From a virus, in IMG/VR virus record IMGVR_UViG_3300024265_000043, positions 19,715 through 83,714 of that record: a stretch of DNA of 64,000 nt. The stretch is one strand, 5' to 3'. The position numbers and the translations under genes are program-made. The notes beneath the pieces are model-generated. The model saw only the letters and a program-made list of their open reading frames with translations, had not been told where the DNA came from and did not search any database. Every line of letters starts with the position of its first letter. Position 1 is the stretch's first letter. Below, piece by piece: positions 33,935 through 41,936 of the stretch.

Positions 33935-34552
33935 TTATCCCCATTGTTCTGCAAAGGCGTTGGCGATTCCAGGCAGTATCAATGCCCGATCTTTCCCGCG
34001 ATTTGGTCCCGGTGACATTTTATGAATGCGTGCCTCTCTGCCATCTACAATATTCGTCGGTTTAAGTAGTGGGAGTCCCTTAACTTGCAATTGAGTCGCC
34101 TTGGTTTCTCCATGTCCGAACATCCACGGTTGAATTATTTGACACAAAAAATCGTCAAGCGTCCCAATTATTTTTTGGCCCCATCCATGCATGATAGGGT
34201 TCTCCATGACGATTTTCTCAATCTCTGCATGAGCAATATCACGGTAAAACACCGCGCCATCTATCAAATCTTTCCATCTCTGGGTGCCTCTTTGCACCTT
34301 TGCGATATCTAAGTATTTAGTGCTCGGATATAACCATCTTACTCCAGAATTCGCCAAGTATGTGCATGGGGGGAATGCAATCATCATGTCCCATCCATCA
34401 TTTATAATATCCATCACATCGCCTTGATAGTGTGGCCCCGGCGATTCAGTTGGTAAAATATCGCAACTTGTCGCGTCGTGCCCCTTCGCAAGGAAAGCAT
34501 TCCGAACACGCCCTGAATACTCACAAGCGATTAGAATTTTCTTGGGGTTCAT
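33935..34552 (-). CDS. cytosine-C5 methyltransferase-like protein
   Basis: 205 residues. N-terminal Rossmann start KKILIACEYSGRVRNAF, then a GDVMDII strand, the catalytic-type motif IV IAFPPCTYLANSG (Pro-Cys), and a motif resembling ENP (VMENPIMHGWG). Shorter than typical C5 methyltransferases because no separate target-recognition domain is visible. Such short homologs are frequent in phages; they may modify phage DNA or be inactive relatives. ATGA overlap with the gene upstream. Confidence 0.75.
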   Translation of the reverse strand: MNPKKILIACEYSGRVRNAFLAKGHDATSCDILPTESPGPHYQGDVMDIINDGWDMMIAFPPCTYLANSGVRWLYPSTKYLDIAKVQRGTQRWKDLIDGAVFYRDIAHAEIEKIVMENPIMHGWGQKIIGTLDDFLCQIIQPWMFGHGETKATQLQVKGLPLLKPTNIVDGREARIHKMSPGPNRGKDRALILPGIANAFAEQWG

Positions 34553-34971
34553 AGCCCTAGAACCGAATCTAAAGTTTCATTAATTTTATCCATAACCGAT
34601 TCATATTCATTCGTCGTATAGCCTTCTTGTTCAAGCAATGACTTCGCGCTTCTGATTGTTTCTAGCATATCGTTGCCAAAAATCGCAAATCTGATATCTT
34701 GCGCTGGTTCGCTCGCCAAAACTCCCTTTGATTTATGCAATAAATCCTTAAACCATTCTTCATTTTGGATTAATCCCGTCGCCAAAACATCATCGGCTAT
34801 TGCTTCCGCTGTTTTAACCGTGTCCAATATGGACGAGCGCTTGTTATAAAATTCAATTATTGATCTCCCAATATCCTGGCTTTCACTATACAGAGATGCT
34901 ACACGTTGTTCACCCTGCATTATTATCGCCGTTTGAGCTGGCCCGCTACGTTTGATTGTTAAAATATCCAT
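34549..34971 (-). CDS. hypothetical protein, 140 aa
   Basis: ATG 34971 with AAAGGAAAA. All-helical, acidic protein with no motif. Sits between the methyltransferase-like gene and a small gene set. Confidence 0.6.
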   Translation of the reverse strand: MDILTIKRSGPAQTAIIMQGEQRVASLYSESQDIGRSIIEFYNKRSSILDTVKTAEAIADDVLATGLIQNEEWFKDLLHKSKGVLASEPAQDIRFAIFGNDMLETIRSAKSLLEQEGYTTNEYESVMDKINETLDSVLGL

Positions 34972-35014
34972 TTTATTTTCCTTTAATTAATTAGCCAAAA
35001 TCCAATCATTTATT

Positions 35015-35242
35015 CTAGTTCAATACCTGCATTCTGTTCAGGATCGCCCCTATATCGGTAACGGATCCACCAAGGCTAAAGTGCCCGCAATCTGCGCATA
35101 GTTCAATCAGGCCCTGTTCTTTAAAATTGCCTAAAGCCTTTTTCGCTTCGTCGAAGCTGCACCCTGTAATATCCTGGGCATATGCAAGAAAGCCTATTTC
35201 TGCGTTGCTGATATTGGTTGCCAGTTCTTTGAATCTGTTCAT
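35015..35242 (-). CDS. small protein with winged-helix character, 75 aa
   Basis: ATG 35242 after AAAGGCATAGC, the block's typical site. ITGCSFDEAKKALGNFKEQGLIEL resembles a winged-helix recognition region; CADCGH may bind metal. Possible regulator. Confidence 0.5.
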   Translation of the reverse strand: MNRFKELATNISNAEIGFLAYAQDITGCSFDEAKKALGNFKEQGLIELCADCGHFSLGGSVTDIGAILNRMQVLN

Positions 35243-35243
35243 G

Positions 35244-35441
35244 CTATGCCTTTGGGTTTCCGAATGGTGAAAAAGGTCCGCCGTTACCGCCTAAAGTATT
35301 ATCAAAGGGCTGGTCATCATATTCTTCTTCTCCGCAATCATAGCATAAATGTGTGTATTCGGGATGGGTGCATTCATCACAAATCTGATCATTACATCCG
35401 CTACAATTAAACCAATCTCCCCTGCATATGTGATTGCCCAT
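35244..35441 (-). CDS. Cys-rich zinc-binding protein, 65 aa
   Basis: Eight-cysteine-type spacing (CRGDWFNCSGC, ICDEC, LCYDC) in the first 40 residues suggests two zinc sites, RING- or treble-clef-like. C terminus is Gly/Pro/Asn-rich. AAAGGGATAAT before ATG 35441. A 71-aa frame on the same strand (35291-35506) overlaps it and is judged a shadow. Confidence 0.65.
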   Translation of the reverse strand: MGNHICRGDWFNCSGCNDQICDECTHPEYTHLCYDCGEEEYDDQPFDNTLGGNGGPFSPFGNPKA

Positions 35442-35442
35442 A

Positions 35443-35547
35443 TTATCCCTTTGCCAGTATGATGAATAAAGTAACAGCTATCCCGCGAAATACCAAGCAT
35501 TGCCAAGGCATCTTATTAAAATAGGCTCTGATCGGTGAGTAGTTCAC
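35443..35547 (-). CDS. single-pass membrane peptide, 34 aa
   Basis: GTG 35547 with AGGTGA upstream; GTGA overlap with the gene before it. Residues about 18-32 are hydrophobic (GIAVTLFIILAKG). Small, but ribosome site and overlap pattern support it. Confidence 0.45.
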   Translation of the reverse strand: MNYSPIRAYFNKMPWQCLVFRGIAVTLFIILAKG

Positions 35548-35882
35548 GATTTATCACCTAAGTTTAATTTAGCCCTTGGGTCGCCTTCTTCCTCGTAAGA
35601 CTGTTTAATAAGTTCTTCACAAGGCACATATTCACCGTTTATCCACTCGCAAATCCCAAAGTAATCACCCGTATAATAAACATGCAATTCTTGACCATTA
35701 AGCCATTTCAAAAGGGGCTTTTCTTTGTCGCTCCCCTGTACATCATAAGAAAGCCGTGCCGCATTGTATGCACTGTGATACATGCCCACAACAGCATTGT
35801 CATATAAAATTACAAATTCATAAAGAGACAGCCACAAAACACTTATATGATCATCAATTTTGTTTACTTGCTGGTAGTTCAT
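35544..35882 (-). CDS. hypothetical protein, 112 aa
   Basis: ATG 35882 follows AGAAAGGCACGAA. A longer frame to 36011 runs through the structured element at 35905-35944 and lacks a ribosome site, so it is rejected. Contains a WLNGQELHVYYTGDYFG segment, beta-rich; function unknown. Confidence 0.65.
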   Translation of the reverse strand: MNYQQVNKIDDHISVLWLSLYEFVILYDNAVVGMYHSAYNAARLSYDVQGSDKEKPLLKWLNGQELHVYYTGDYFGICEWINGEYVPCEELIKQSYEEEGDPRAKLNLGDKS

Positions 35883-35904
35883 TTCGTGCCTTTCTAAAGT
35901 TAGC

Positions 35905-35944
35905 GCCAGCTCCCGAATCGAACGAGAGCAAGTACCATACTGGC
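35905..35944 (-). ncRNA. three-way-junction RNA element, copy 1 (T-loop type)
   Basis: Minus-strand sequence of 40 nt. Outer stem GCCAG/CTGGC (5 bp). First hairpin around TATGG/TAC. The second, touching the 3' outer strand, is CTCTCG/CGGGAG (one G-T pair) with loop TTCGATT, which is the canonical tRNA T-loop form. It begins at the stop of the upstream gene and ends just before the GAAAGGCA site of the 112-aa gene. It is not a full tRNA: no anticodon arm and no CCA. Confidence 0.55.
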
Positions 35945-36216
35945 TAATGACGGTCGTCGTCGAACTCGTGCATATAAACACGCCCTTTGCCGTCGGTTTC
36001 CAGCCCGTCAATGATAGTCCCGTTATCTACGTTTCGGTACATTTGTCCGGTGGTGTACATTGTAACGACCTTGCGGCTCAAACCCCCAGGATTCCGCGCC
36101 AATAGGCACACCTGAGATTTTTTATTCGCGTAGTCGAGCGAATATTCTATTACCGGAACATCTGGCTTTGCTGGCTCTCTGCCAAGGATTCTGTTAATCA
36201 CGGATGGCTTAGTCAT
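35944..36216 (-). CDS. hypothetical protein, 90 aa
   Basis: ATG 36216 with AAGGAGAAA upstream, itself downstream of RNA element copy 2. The C terminus is acidic and His-rich (HEFDDDRH). No family recognised. Confidence 0.65.
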   Translation of the reverse strand: MTKPSVINRILGREPAKPDVPVIEYSLDYANKKSQVCLLARNPGGLSRKVVTMYTTGQMYRNVDNGTIIDGLETDGKGRVYMHEFDDDRH

Positions 36217-36239
36217 CTTTTCTCCTTCGGTTAGTTAGC

Positions 36240-36284
36240 GCCGCCGCTGGTAGTCAACCAGGCAATGAGTACACATTCGGCGGC
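36240..36284 (-). ncRNA. three-way-junction RNA element, copy 2
   Basis: Outer stem GCCGCCG/CGGCGGC (7 bp, 36240-36246 with 36278-36284). On the minus strand: AATG/CATT hairpin with 6-nt loop, linker GC, then CTGGT/ACCAG hairpin with 5-nt loop abutting the 3' outer strand. Lies between the methyltransferase stop and the ribosome site of the 90-aa gene. Confidence 0.65.
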
Positions 36285-36294
36285 TGGGTAGAAA

Positions 36295-37953
36295 CTATTT
36301 ATCTATTGTTACCATCCTTGCATTTACTCCCGTTTGCCTGAATGATTCAGCTCCCTTAAACGAACCTTCTTCCAGTTTTTCAGCGCATCCATTGACATCT
36401 TCCAGCCATTCCCGAAACTCCACGGCCTTGGCGTCTGTTCTGAAAAATGGGCTTTCACTCATTAGACAGACCACTCGCCCGCCGTCGTTCAGCATCTCAA
36501 AGGCTCTCTTGATGTGGTCAATATCTGCCATTTTCTCAAAGGGCGGATTCATTATGATGCGGTCAAATGGTGAGCAATTCCGCCAGAAATCCACGTCTAG
36601 GAAATCCCACCCGCCTAAATCGTGTCCCTTGGCTTTTAGAATCTTCCGAAGGGTAGAATTTACCTCCACGGTTTTTAAATATGCGTTGGGCCACAATTCC
36701 TTGATAGCGTCGGCAATATCGCCCTTGCCCGCCGATGGCTCTAAAATGGTGTTGCTCTCTTCAATGGCTGCTCTCTCAATCATCAAATCAATTACAGGGC
36801 GTGGAGTGGGGAAAAATCCGTCTATTTTGCACCCGATTAATTCCCGTTCAAGTTCTGCAATTGTTCGCGCCTTAATCTCCGCTTCTGTTGGTGGCTTAAT
36901 ATATGCCTCCAGCGCTGCCATGACTTCGGCGGAATTAGATTCCTTCACACCTGCCTTTTTCGTTCTGTCGGTCCCGTACCATTTCCAACCCTCGGGATGA
37001 TAAGAGGCACGGGCGGCATTATCTAAAATATCAGCGATAACCGCCTTGGATCTGATAGCCTTTAAACAGTCTGGAAGTGTTCCCGCTTCGATATCATTAG
37101 CAAGACCGTAGAGCACAGATTGAATTTTTTGCAATCGTTCGCCGTCTTTTCGCATGGATTCGGCAATCCTTGCCCGCCTAGCTGTTGGGTTCTGCTGGCT
37201 GACTCCAGAATTAAATTTCCCGTCAATTTGTGCGGTCATCTTGTCGGCCATTGCCCGCAATTTATCGCCGTTCTCTTTTATCAAGGTTTCCCCCTTCGGC
37301 CTGGTGGACTTGGCGGTCTGTTCTACTGCTTGCCCTGCCAGTTCCTCAGCTAATAGCCTTTGCTGTTCGTGGTCCTTGGCATACCAAAAGCCGTATTTCC
37401 GATGCCAACGAAAGCCAGTATTTTTTAAACGATCCCTGATTTCTGCCGAAGGTTTGGCCGTGAATATCAATTCAATACCGTTTTTATTTGGATTCTCTCG
37501 CAATTCGCAAAGTGCGCTCGTGCTGGTTGCCTGTTCTTTGGGTGCCTGTTCTGGTTTTGCGTCGGTTTTGGGTAGTTGGTTTCCCCCCTCTTCCATAATA
37601 ATCAGCGCCAATTGATCCACATAATGAGAGCCTTGCAGGTCATATTTGCGAATTTCCCACCCTGTATCATGTCGATAACCGCCTTTGAGGAAATAGCCCG
37701 CACCCATCGAATACTTTTGGCGGTGTTCTTGCTTTTTGTCGTCGCCTGTTAGGTGTTGAACCTCTTCAAAGCCTGAAGCCTTGGCAATTTTCCGCATTTC
37801 TGAGAAAATATCGCGATTGTGCCCGCTGAATCCTAACAACACCGCTCGCACTTCACGAGAACCGAAATAATCGCTCTGCATGTCGCTGGTATCTTCTTTA
37901 TAGATAGCAACGATTGCCCCTTTGGTGCCTATTGGCATCAGTTCAGCCAGCAA
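36295..37953 (-). pseudogene. adenine-specific DNA methyltransferase, C-terminal part of a gene split by a 19-bp duplication
   Basis: 552 residues read from TTG 37953 (AGGG upstream). Residues about 165-205 (GIELIFTAKPSAEIRDRL and a following GFRW...WYA) are a small domain seen in large plasmid and phage proteins; residues 380-550 form a Rossmann methyltransferase with SAM motif LEPSAGKGDIADAI and catalytic NPPF, the signature of N6-adenine enzymes. The N-terminal 20 residues join smoothly to the upstream frame if one copy of the tandem repeat at 37975-38012 is removed, giving one protein of roughly 670 residues. The separated C-terminal part may still be translated from TTG. Confidence 0.75.
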
Positions 37954-38335
37954 TATTTTGCCCTGTTCTCGCTTGGTCTCTCGATCTTCCAGTGGTCTCT
38001 CGATCTTCCAGTGCTCGCTCGTTGTTCTGCTTGCGCTGCTCTTTTGCCCTCATAGCAATATCACGCGCCGCCAAAGCTTCTTCTGCTGTTCTCATTTCGC
38101 CAGTTAGACGGAATCCATAGCGGTTGCCTCCCACTGGCTCAATTTGGCTATGTGCAACTTGTGTGGTGCCAGGCGTGTCGGTCCAGGCAATGTTTATCAT
38201 GTTACCCACTTCAAAGATGATACCTTTATCATGGGTGCCCCTGTTCTCATATTGAACGACTGCACCAACTTTAAGGCCTTCGGCGGTGTTCGGCTGATGC
38301 CCGTTGTTCATATCAAAAATACTAATGACTGTCAT
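37943..38335 (-). pseudogene. N-terminal part of the split methyltransferase gene, 130 aa
   Basis: ATG 38335 with AAAGGG. N-terminal beta domain (IGLKVGAVVQYENRG-like KOW/SH3 character), then a charged helix (EEALAARDIAMRAKEQRKQ). After the repeat at 37975-38012 the frame reads out 15 unrelated residues and stops. Without one 19-bp copy it would continue in the frame of the gene at 36295-37953 through a coherent charged helix (DRETKREQGKILLAELMP). Confidence 0.7.
37975..38012 (-). repeat. 19-bp perfect tandem duplication causing a frameshift
   Basis: GGTCTCTCGATCTTCCAGT occurs at 37975-37993 and again directly at 37994-38012. Nineteen is not a multiple of three, so the second copy shifts the frame of the methyltransferase gene. 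Loss or gain of a copy by replication slippage would restore or break the reading frame. Confidence 0.95.
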
Positions 38336-38345
38336 GTTTTGCCCT

Positions 38346-38948
38346 TTATGCGCCTAGTTTTGCTAGTGTGGTTTTGGTTGCTTCGCCATTTTCCAGCATG
38401 TCCTCTAGTTCGTCACGGTGGCGCGTATCGCCTATCCTGTTATGGCTGTGGTTAATCTCATTCCCTCTATTAAATAACACTGAATGAGTTATTGCCCCGT
38501 CATTGACCGCAATCACTGTAGAACCAATAATATAATATTCCACCGTGTGAAAGATTGCCGTAATATCAGCGGCCAATTCCCGCACGTTATCAAGTGCCGT
38601 TTTTGGAGGTTGCGCCATGTCTGCGCATGCTTCCCTTACTTGTGGGGTTGCTAAATATCTTTCAGCCTGTTCTAAGACATTAACCACGTTATTTAATGGA
38701 TGATGTTCATCAAGTAAGATAAAGACATAACCGCCACCGCATTTTTCGCCACCAATCATGGTCGAACCAAGAAGGCAATATCGCACTCGCATTTCTTTGG
38801 CCGCTTGTTCGTGACATTCCTCAATCCTTTTGGACATGTCGCGGTCAATTATTACTGTTTCATTATCCCAGGTTGCTTTAATCCTAGAGCCGTGATAATC
38901 ATCAGGCCCTAAAAATTCTGTTTGAATCACGTAACTATCCGTTATCAT
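38346..38948 (-). CDS. phage hypothetical protein, 200 aa
   Basis: ATG 38948 with GAGG seven bases upstream. The N terminus (QTEFLGPDDYHGSRIKATW) matches a segment recalled from small phage and plasmid proteins; residues about 75-100 contain a GGGYVFILLDE strand. Function unknown. Preceded by RNA element copy 3. Confidence 0.7.
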   Translation of the reverse strand: MITDSYVIQTEFLGPDDYHGSRIKATWDNETVIIDRDMSKRIEECHEQAAKEMRVRYCLLGSTMIGGEKCGGGYVFILLDEHHPLNNVVNVLEQAERYLATPQVREACADMAQPPKTALDNVRELAADITAIFHTVEYYIIGSTVIAVNDGAITHSVLFNRGNEINHSHNRIGDTRHRDELEDMLENGEATKTTLAKLGA

Positions 38949-38985
38949 CGTCTAACCTCATTATTTATTATTTTGTTCTATCCGT

Positions 38986-39033
38986 GCCGCCGTCGGTATC
39001 GCTCCGAATCAAGGGCTAAACCCTTTCGGCGGC
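38986..39033 (-). ncRNA. three-way-junction RNA element, copy 3
   Basis: Outer stem GCCGCCG/CGGCGGC (38986-38992 with 39027-39033). Minus strand: AAGGG/CCCTT hairpin (loop TTTAG), short linker, then TCGG/CCGA hairpin (7-nt loop) abutting the 3' outer strand. Sits between the 75-aa gene stop and the 200-aa gene start. Confidence 0.65.
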
Positions 39034-39044
39034 TAGCTGTGAGG

Positions 39045-39272
39045 TTAAACAGCCAAATTCGCAAAGTAAATATCTGCATTGTCGCGTCTATCGGCTGGAA
39101 AACTTTGCCCATAATTCACCCCGTCTATTGAGAAGGTGACGGAAATACAGGCCTTGTTTTTGCGCACACCAGCACCAGCAACGACCAGACCGTCACCAAT
39201 AGTCACCATTTTTAGTGGATTGCCATTTGCCGTGGTGCCTGTTTTGATTATTTTTCTTGTCGCCATTTCCAT
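39045..39272 (-). CDS. hypothetical protein, 75 aa
   Basis: ATG 39272 chosen: GAGGTTAAAATC precedes it. The longer frame to 39332 would be translated through RNA element copy 4. Gly/Ile-rich beta protein (VTIGDGLVVAGAGVRKN). Unrecognised. Confidence 0.6.
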   Translation of the reverse strand: MEMATRKIIKTGTTANGNPLKMVTIGDGLVVAGAGVRKNKACISVTFSIDGVNYGQSFPADRRDNADIYFANLAV

Positions 39273-39297
39273 GATTTTAACCTCGTTTTCTGTTAGT

Positions 39298-39339
39298 GCC
39301 GCCGTTGGATTTGACTCCGTGCCTCCATGCATCGGCGGC
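39298..39339 (-). ncRNA. three-way-junction RNA element, copy 4 (weaker)
   Basis: Outer stem GCCGCCG/CGGCGGC (39298-39304 with 39333-39339) is intact. Inner hairpins are shorter: TGC/GCA (6-nt loop) and GGA/TCC (6-nt loop), with two extra bases before the 3' outer strand. Lies between the clamp gene stop and the 75-aa gene start. Confidence 0.5.
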
Positions 39340-39353
39340 TGTTCATGTCCCCC

Positions 39354-40436
39354 TTAGATTCTTATGGGCATTAACAGTGCGGTTATATCGACGCCACAAG
39401 GTAATTTGTCCTTAATGATCGTGGCACCATAGTTATAAAAATCCCTATCTTCTCGTGGCTGCGTGCGCTTTGAATACTGCACTTCCACAATTTCGGACTT
39501 AAGACTTTTAAGTACGGTTTCTAAAAGGGCTAAGTCATAAGCCACCGGGGCGTCGTCGCCACACTGTTCTTGTAGCTGCACTGTGTTTTCCCATTCCGTG
39601 CAGCTCTCAATATCTTCAACGAATACCCTTAGATCTTTTGGGGAAAAAGTAAATACACCCTTTTTGGTTTCCTTGTTAGCAAATCCTAGACCTTCTTTAA
39701 TCGTGCCGATTAAATCGGTTCTGTTAATATCAGCCAAGCCGCCGAAATCAGAAGGGAAAACCGAGCGAAAATCTGGATAGACTTCATCAACAAGATGAGA
39801 ATATATTTTCATTCCCTCGGTTGTGACTCTCAAATACTTATCTCCAATTTCCACAAATGGGGCCTCCGTCCCTTTCTTGTCGATAAGTTTTAGCCATTCA
39901 GGGCTAATAATTCCCTCAAATTCGCCTGCATCGGCTGTAAATCCTTCACGTAGGCACATTTTGTGCCCATCCGTGGAACACATTTCCAATAGCCCGTCTA
40001 TTTGCTTCACATAGACGCCCATCAGCGACGGCTTTAGTTCGTCCTTTGAGATAAATCCAACTTGTACTTGCAGGTTCTCAATAATGGATCTTGACCACCT
40101 GCCAAGGGGTGTAAAAGTATCTTCTGGATGGATTGGGAATTGTTCAGGGTCAGTATTGGGAAATTTCACCTTTTTCCCATCATACCCCAGGACTACCTTG
40201 TCCCCGTCGGTTTCAATCTCAATATTGGCTGGTTTGGTTGCCAGTACCTTTTTTAAGACCTTCAACGGTATTGCATAATTGCCCGCTATATCTATCGGAA
40301 TTGTGACGGTTGTATCAAGATTTGTAATTCTTGCAATTCCGCCACTTATGCAGATCATCCCAAGTATTGGATAAGTTGGGTTTGCAGTCAAGATTTTGGT
40401 TGATAGTTTTGTTAGTCGTGTTAGTTCGTTAATCAT
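39354..40436 (-). CDS. dnaN: DNA polymerase III beta subunit-like sliding clamp
   Basis: 360 residues, the usual clamp length for three topologically equal domains. Features: N-terminal ILTANPTYPILGMICI, LPL-type strand IPLKVLKKVLATKP, LMGVYVKQIDGLLEMCSTDGHKM typical of domain 2, and a C-terminal ALLMPIRI ending like bacterial clamps (ending ...MPMR...). Encircles DNA and tethers polymerase, ligase and MutS-type partners. No phage polymerase gene is seen in the window. RNA element copy 5 and a GAGGTTAAAC box precede it; AAAGGCAG is the ribosome site. Confidence 0.9.
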   Translation of the reverse strand: MINELTRLTKLSTKILTANPTYPILGMICISGGIARITNLDTTVTIPIDIAGNYAIPLKVLKKVLATKPANIEIETDGDKVVLGYDGKKVKFPNTDPEQFPIHPEDTFTPLGRWSRSIIENLQVQVGFISKDELKPSLMGVYVKQIDGLLEMCSTDGHKMCLREGFTADAGEFEGIISPEWLKLIDKKGTEAPFVEIGDKYLRVTTEGMKIYSHLVDEVYPDFRSVFPSDFGGLADINRTDLIGTIKEGLGFANKETKKGVFTFSPKDLRVFVEDIESCTEWENTVQLQEQCGDDAPVAYDLALLETVLKSLKSEIVEVQYSKRTQPREDRDFYNYGATIIKDKLPCGVDITALLMPIRI

Positions 40437-40477
40437 TTTTCTGCCTTTCGATTGTTGTTTAACCTCATTCGTTAGTT

Positions 40478-40522
40478 GCTACCGTAGGCAATGAGCCTAG
40501 TAATGCCGTCGCATTCGGTAGC
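40478..40522 (-). ncRNA. three-way-junction RNA element, copy 5 (upstream of the clamp gene)
   Basis: Outer stem GCTACCG/CGGTAGC (40478-40484 with 40516-40522). Minus strand: AATGC/GCATT hairpin (loop GACG), linker AC, then TAGGC/GCCTA hairpin (loop TCATT) abutting the 3' outer strand. All three stems differ in sequence from the other copies but stay paired. Confidence 0.7.
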
Positions 40523-40528
40523 ATTCCT

Positions 40529-40744
40529 TTATTTCCTTATAAATTCCCCCACTTCATAAAATACATGTCGTGTTATTAAGTCGCCATTTTCATCGGTGAA
40601 ATCCGCCCTTGCACGCTTGCCCCTAGTTTCCAGCAGTTGCCCGCACTGAATCCGTGCCCCTTCGATAATTTGGTCTAGGCTACCGATAGCCTTGTATTCC
40701 TTAACCGGGACATGAGAAGCACTATAAATAGTTACTGTGGTCAT
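40529..40744 (-). CDS. hypothetical protein, 71 aa
   Basis: ATG 40744 with AGGGCAGG upstream. Small beta-rich protein (TVTIYSASHVPVKEYK) ending in an acidic-basic mix. No family. Confidence 0.6.
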   Translation of the reverse strand: MTTVTIYSASHVPVKEYKAIGSLDQIIEGARIQCGQLLETRGKRARADFTDENGDLITRHVFYEVGEFIRK

Positions 40745-40755
40745 AGTCCTGCCCT

Positions 40756-41091
40756 CTAATAATCGTCGTTACGTGATAATTCTAAGCAGTCAACGCTGCA
40801 ATAAGTATCATCTAAATCGCTCGGGTGAATCTCACCTCCGCATTGTTCACAAGATCCTTTGGCAGTTTGTGGATCATTAGACAGTTTTAAATCTGGATCA
40901 TCAAATGGTGTGCTTTCCTTCTCTCCATACTCATAAAGAATATCGGCAATCTTCTGCATTATTTCCGTGGGCAATGATAGCCAATGCGTGGAGGTGTCCC
41001 CGTGGTGCATTTTTATTTGTCCCTTATATTCTGAATCCTTGCACGAATCCAAAACAGGCTCAATTTGGTTTTTGTGGTAGTTGTAGCTCAT
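40756..41091 (-). CDS. zinc-finger hypothetical protein, 111 aa
   Basis: CEQC (about residue 80) and a later CSVDC form one zinc site at the C terminus. N-terminal part is helical. ATG 41091 follows AAGGGGAAATAA, overlapping the previous stop region. Function unknown. Confidence 0.6.
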   Translation of the reverse strand: MSYNYHKNQIEPVLDSCKDSEYKGQIKMHHGDTSTHWLSLPTEIMQKIADILYEYGEKESTPFDDPDLKLSNDPQTAKGSCEQCGGEIHPSDLDDTYCSVDCLELSRNDDY

Positions 41092-41271
41092 TTATTTCCC
41101 CTTTCCCCGAATGTGCCCAGTAACAACAAACCGCCTAAATGATGCAACGACGCCCGCAACCGTACCTTTATAGGTAGGTCCGAAGGATACGCCAGTCCAG
41201 CCACAAGGCCTTATTTCTAATGATAGCCACACCCTACTTTTGGATATATTGCCAATGCTGAAATGCTTCAT
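41092..41271 (-). CDS. hypothetical protein, 59 aa
   Basis: ATG 41271 forms a TAATG overlap with the gene before it, which decides the start over a longer frame to 41361. Basic, Gly/Val-rich, with a FGPTYKGTVAGVVASF core. Unknown. Confidence 0.55.
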   Translation of the reverse strand: MKHFSIGNISKSRVWLSLEIRPCGWTGVSFGPTYKGTVAGVVASFRRFVVTGHIRGKGK

Positions 41272-41570
41272 TAGGTTGCCCCTTCGACTAGGAATTGACC
41301 AACAGCGACAAAATATGCAGGGTGATCTTTGGGGAGTCGGTCCCGCAATAGATCGGCACAACAGGCGCTTAACTCGGTGCCGTCTATTTCGTCAGATTCG
41401 TCACTATAGCGACCATTAAGGGTAAAGTCTACTAGCCCCGTAGAATCGAAAGCAGCCGTAAACCTATTGCCTTGAAGGGTCGAACAAGGCCAGCCTACGC
41501 TTAACCAGTCGTATACATCCCCTTGGCTGGCGTACAGGGTGACAAAATTCTCTGTTATTTCTACTCTCAT
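41271..41570 (-). CDS. hypothetical protein, 99 aa
   Basis: ATG 41570, AAAGGGCAATT upstream. Contains DWLSVGWPCSTLQGNRF and an acidic centre (YSDESDEIDGTEL). Unrecognised; likely a small early protein. Confidence 0.6.
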   Translation of the reverse strand: MRVEITENFVTLYASQGDVYDWLSVGWPCSTLQGNRFTAAFDSTGLVDFTLNGRYSDESDEIDGTELSACCADLLRDRLPKDHPAYFVAVGQFLVEGAT

Positions 41571-41582
41571 TGGAATTGCCCT

Positions 41583-41900
41583 TTATCTTAGGTGTTGATG
41601 TGCCGCACAATAAGTATTGTCTGTGAGCGCCATATAAACACGGTGGCAAGTATGGCAATTAAATAATTCATCTGGGTTTACTTCAACCGCAACCCCATTA
41701 ACAATATGCGCTTGGAAATCATCGTCCCAATAATCATCTGGTAAATAAACGTGCTGCGCTTCATCAATTTGGCCCCATTCCCCTTCACCGCAGGCACGAT
41801 CTACGATGCCGTTATTTACGCGCAAGAATATCGTGCTAACGCCACCCTTATCTTTATAAAATGGGTCGTCGTTTTTAATTTCTGTCTGATAATACCTCAT
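41583..41900 (-). CDS. hypothetical protein, 105 aa
   Basis: ATG 41900 after GAAAGGCAAGAATT, with RNA element copy 6 just upstream. Acidic middle; CHTCHR near residue 88 may bind metal. No family recognised. Confidence 0.6.
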   Translation of the reverse strand: MRYYQTEIKNDDPFYKDKGGVSTIFLRVNNGIVDRACGEGEWGQIDEAQHVYLPDDYWDDDFQAHIVNGVAVEVNPDELFNCHTCHRVYMALTDNTYCAAHQHLR

Positions 41901-41936
41901 AATTCTTGCCTTTCGATGTGTTTAACCTCAGTGAGT

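Noticed and set aside
35291-35506. 71-codon minus-strand ORF overlapping the Cys-rich gene
   Set aside because: The overlapping Cys-rich frame has the ribosome site and conserved Cys spacing; the 35443-35547 peptide explains the rest.
35900-35946. Possible tRNA gene on the minus strand (T-arm-like TTCGATT)
   Set aside because: There is no anticodon arm, D-arm or CCA; acceptor pairing is only 5 bp. It fits the three-way-junction family better.
35882-36011. Extended start of the 112-aa gene to 36011
   Set aside because: The extra 43 codons run through the RNA element and have no ribosome site.
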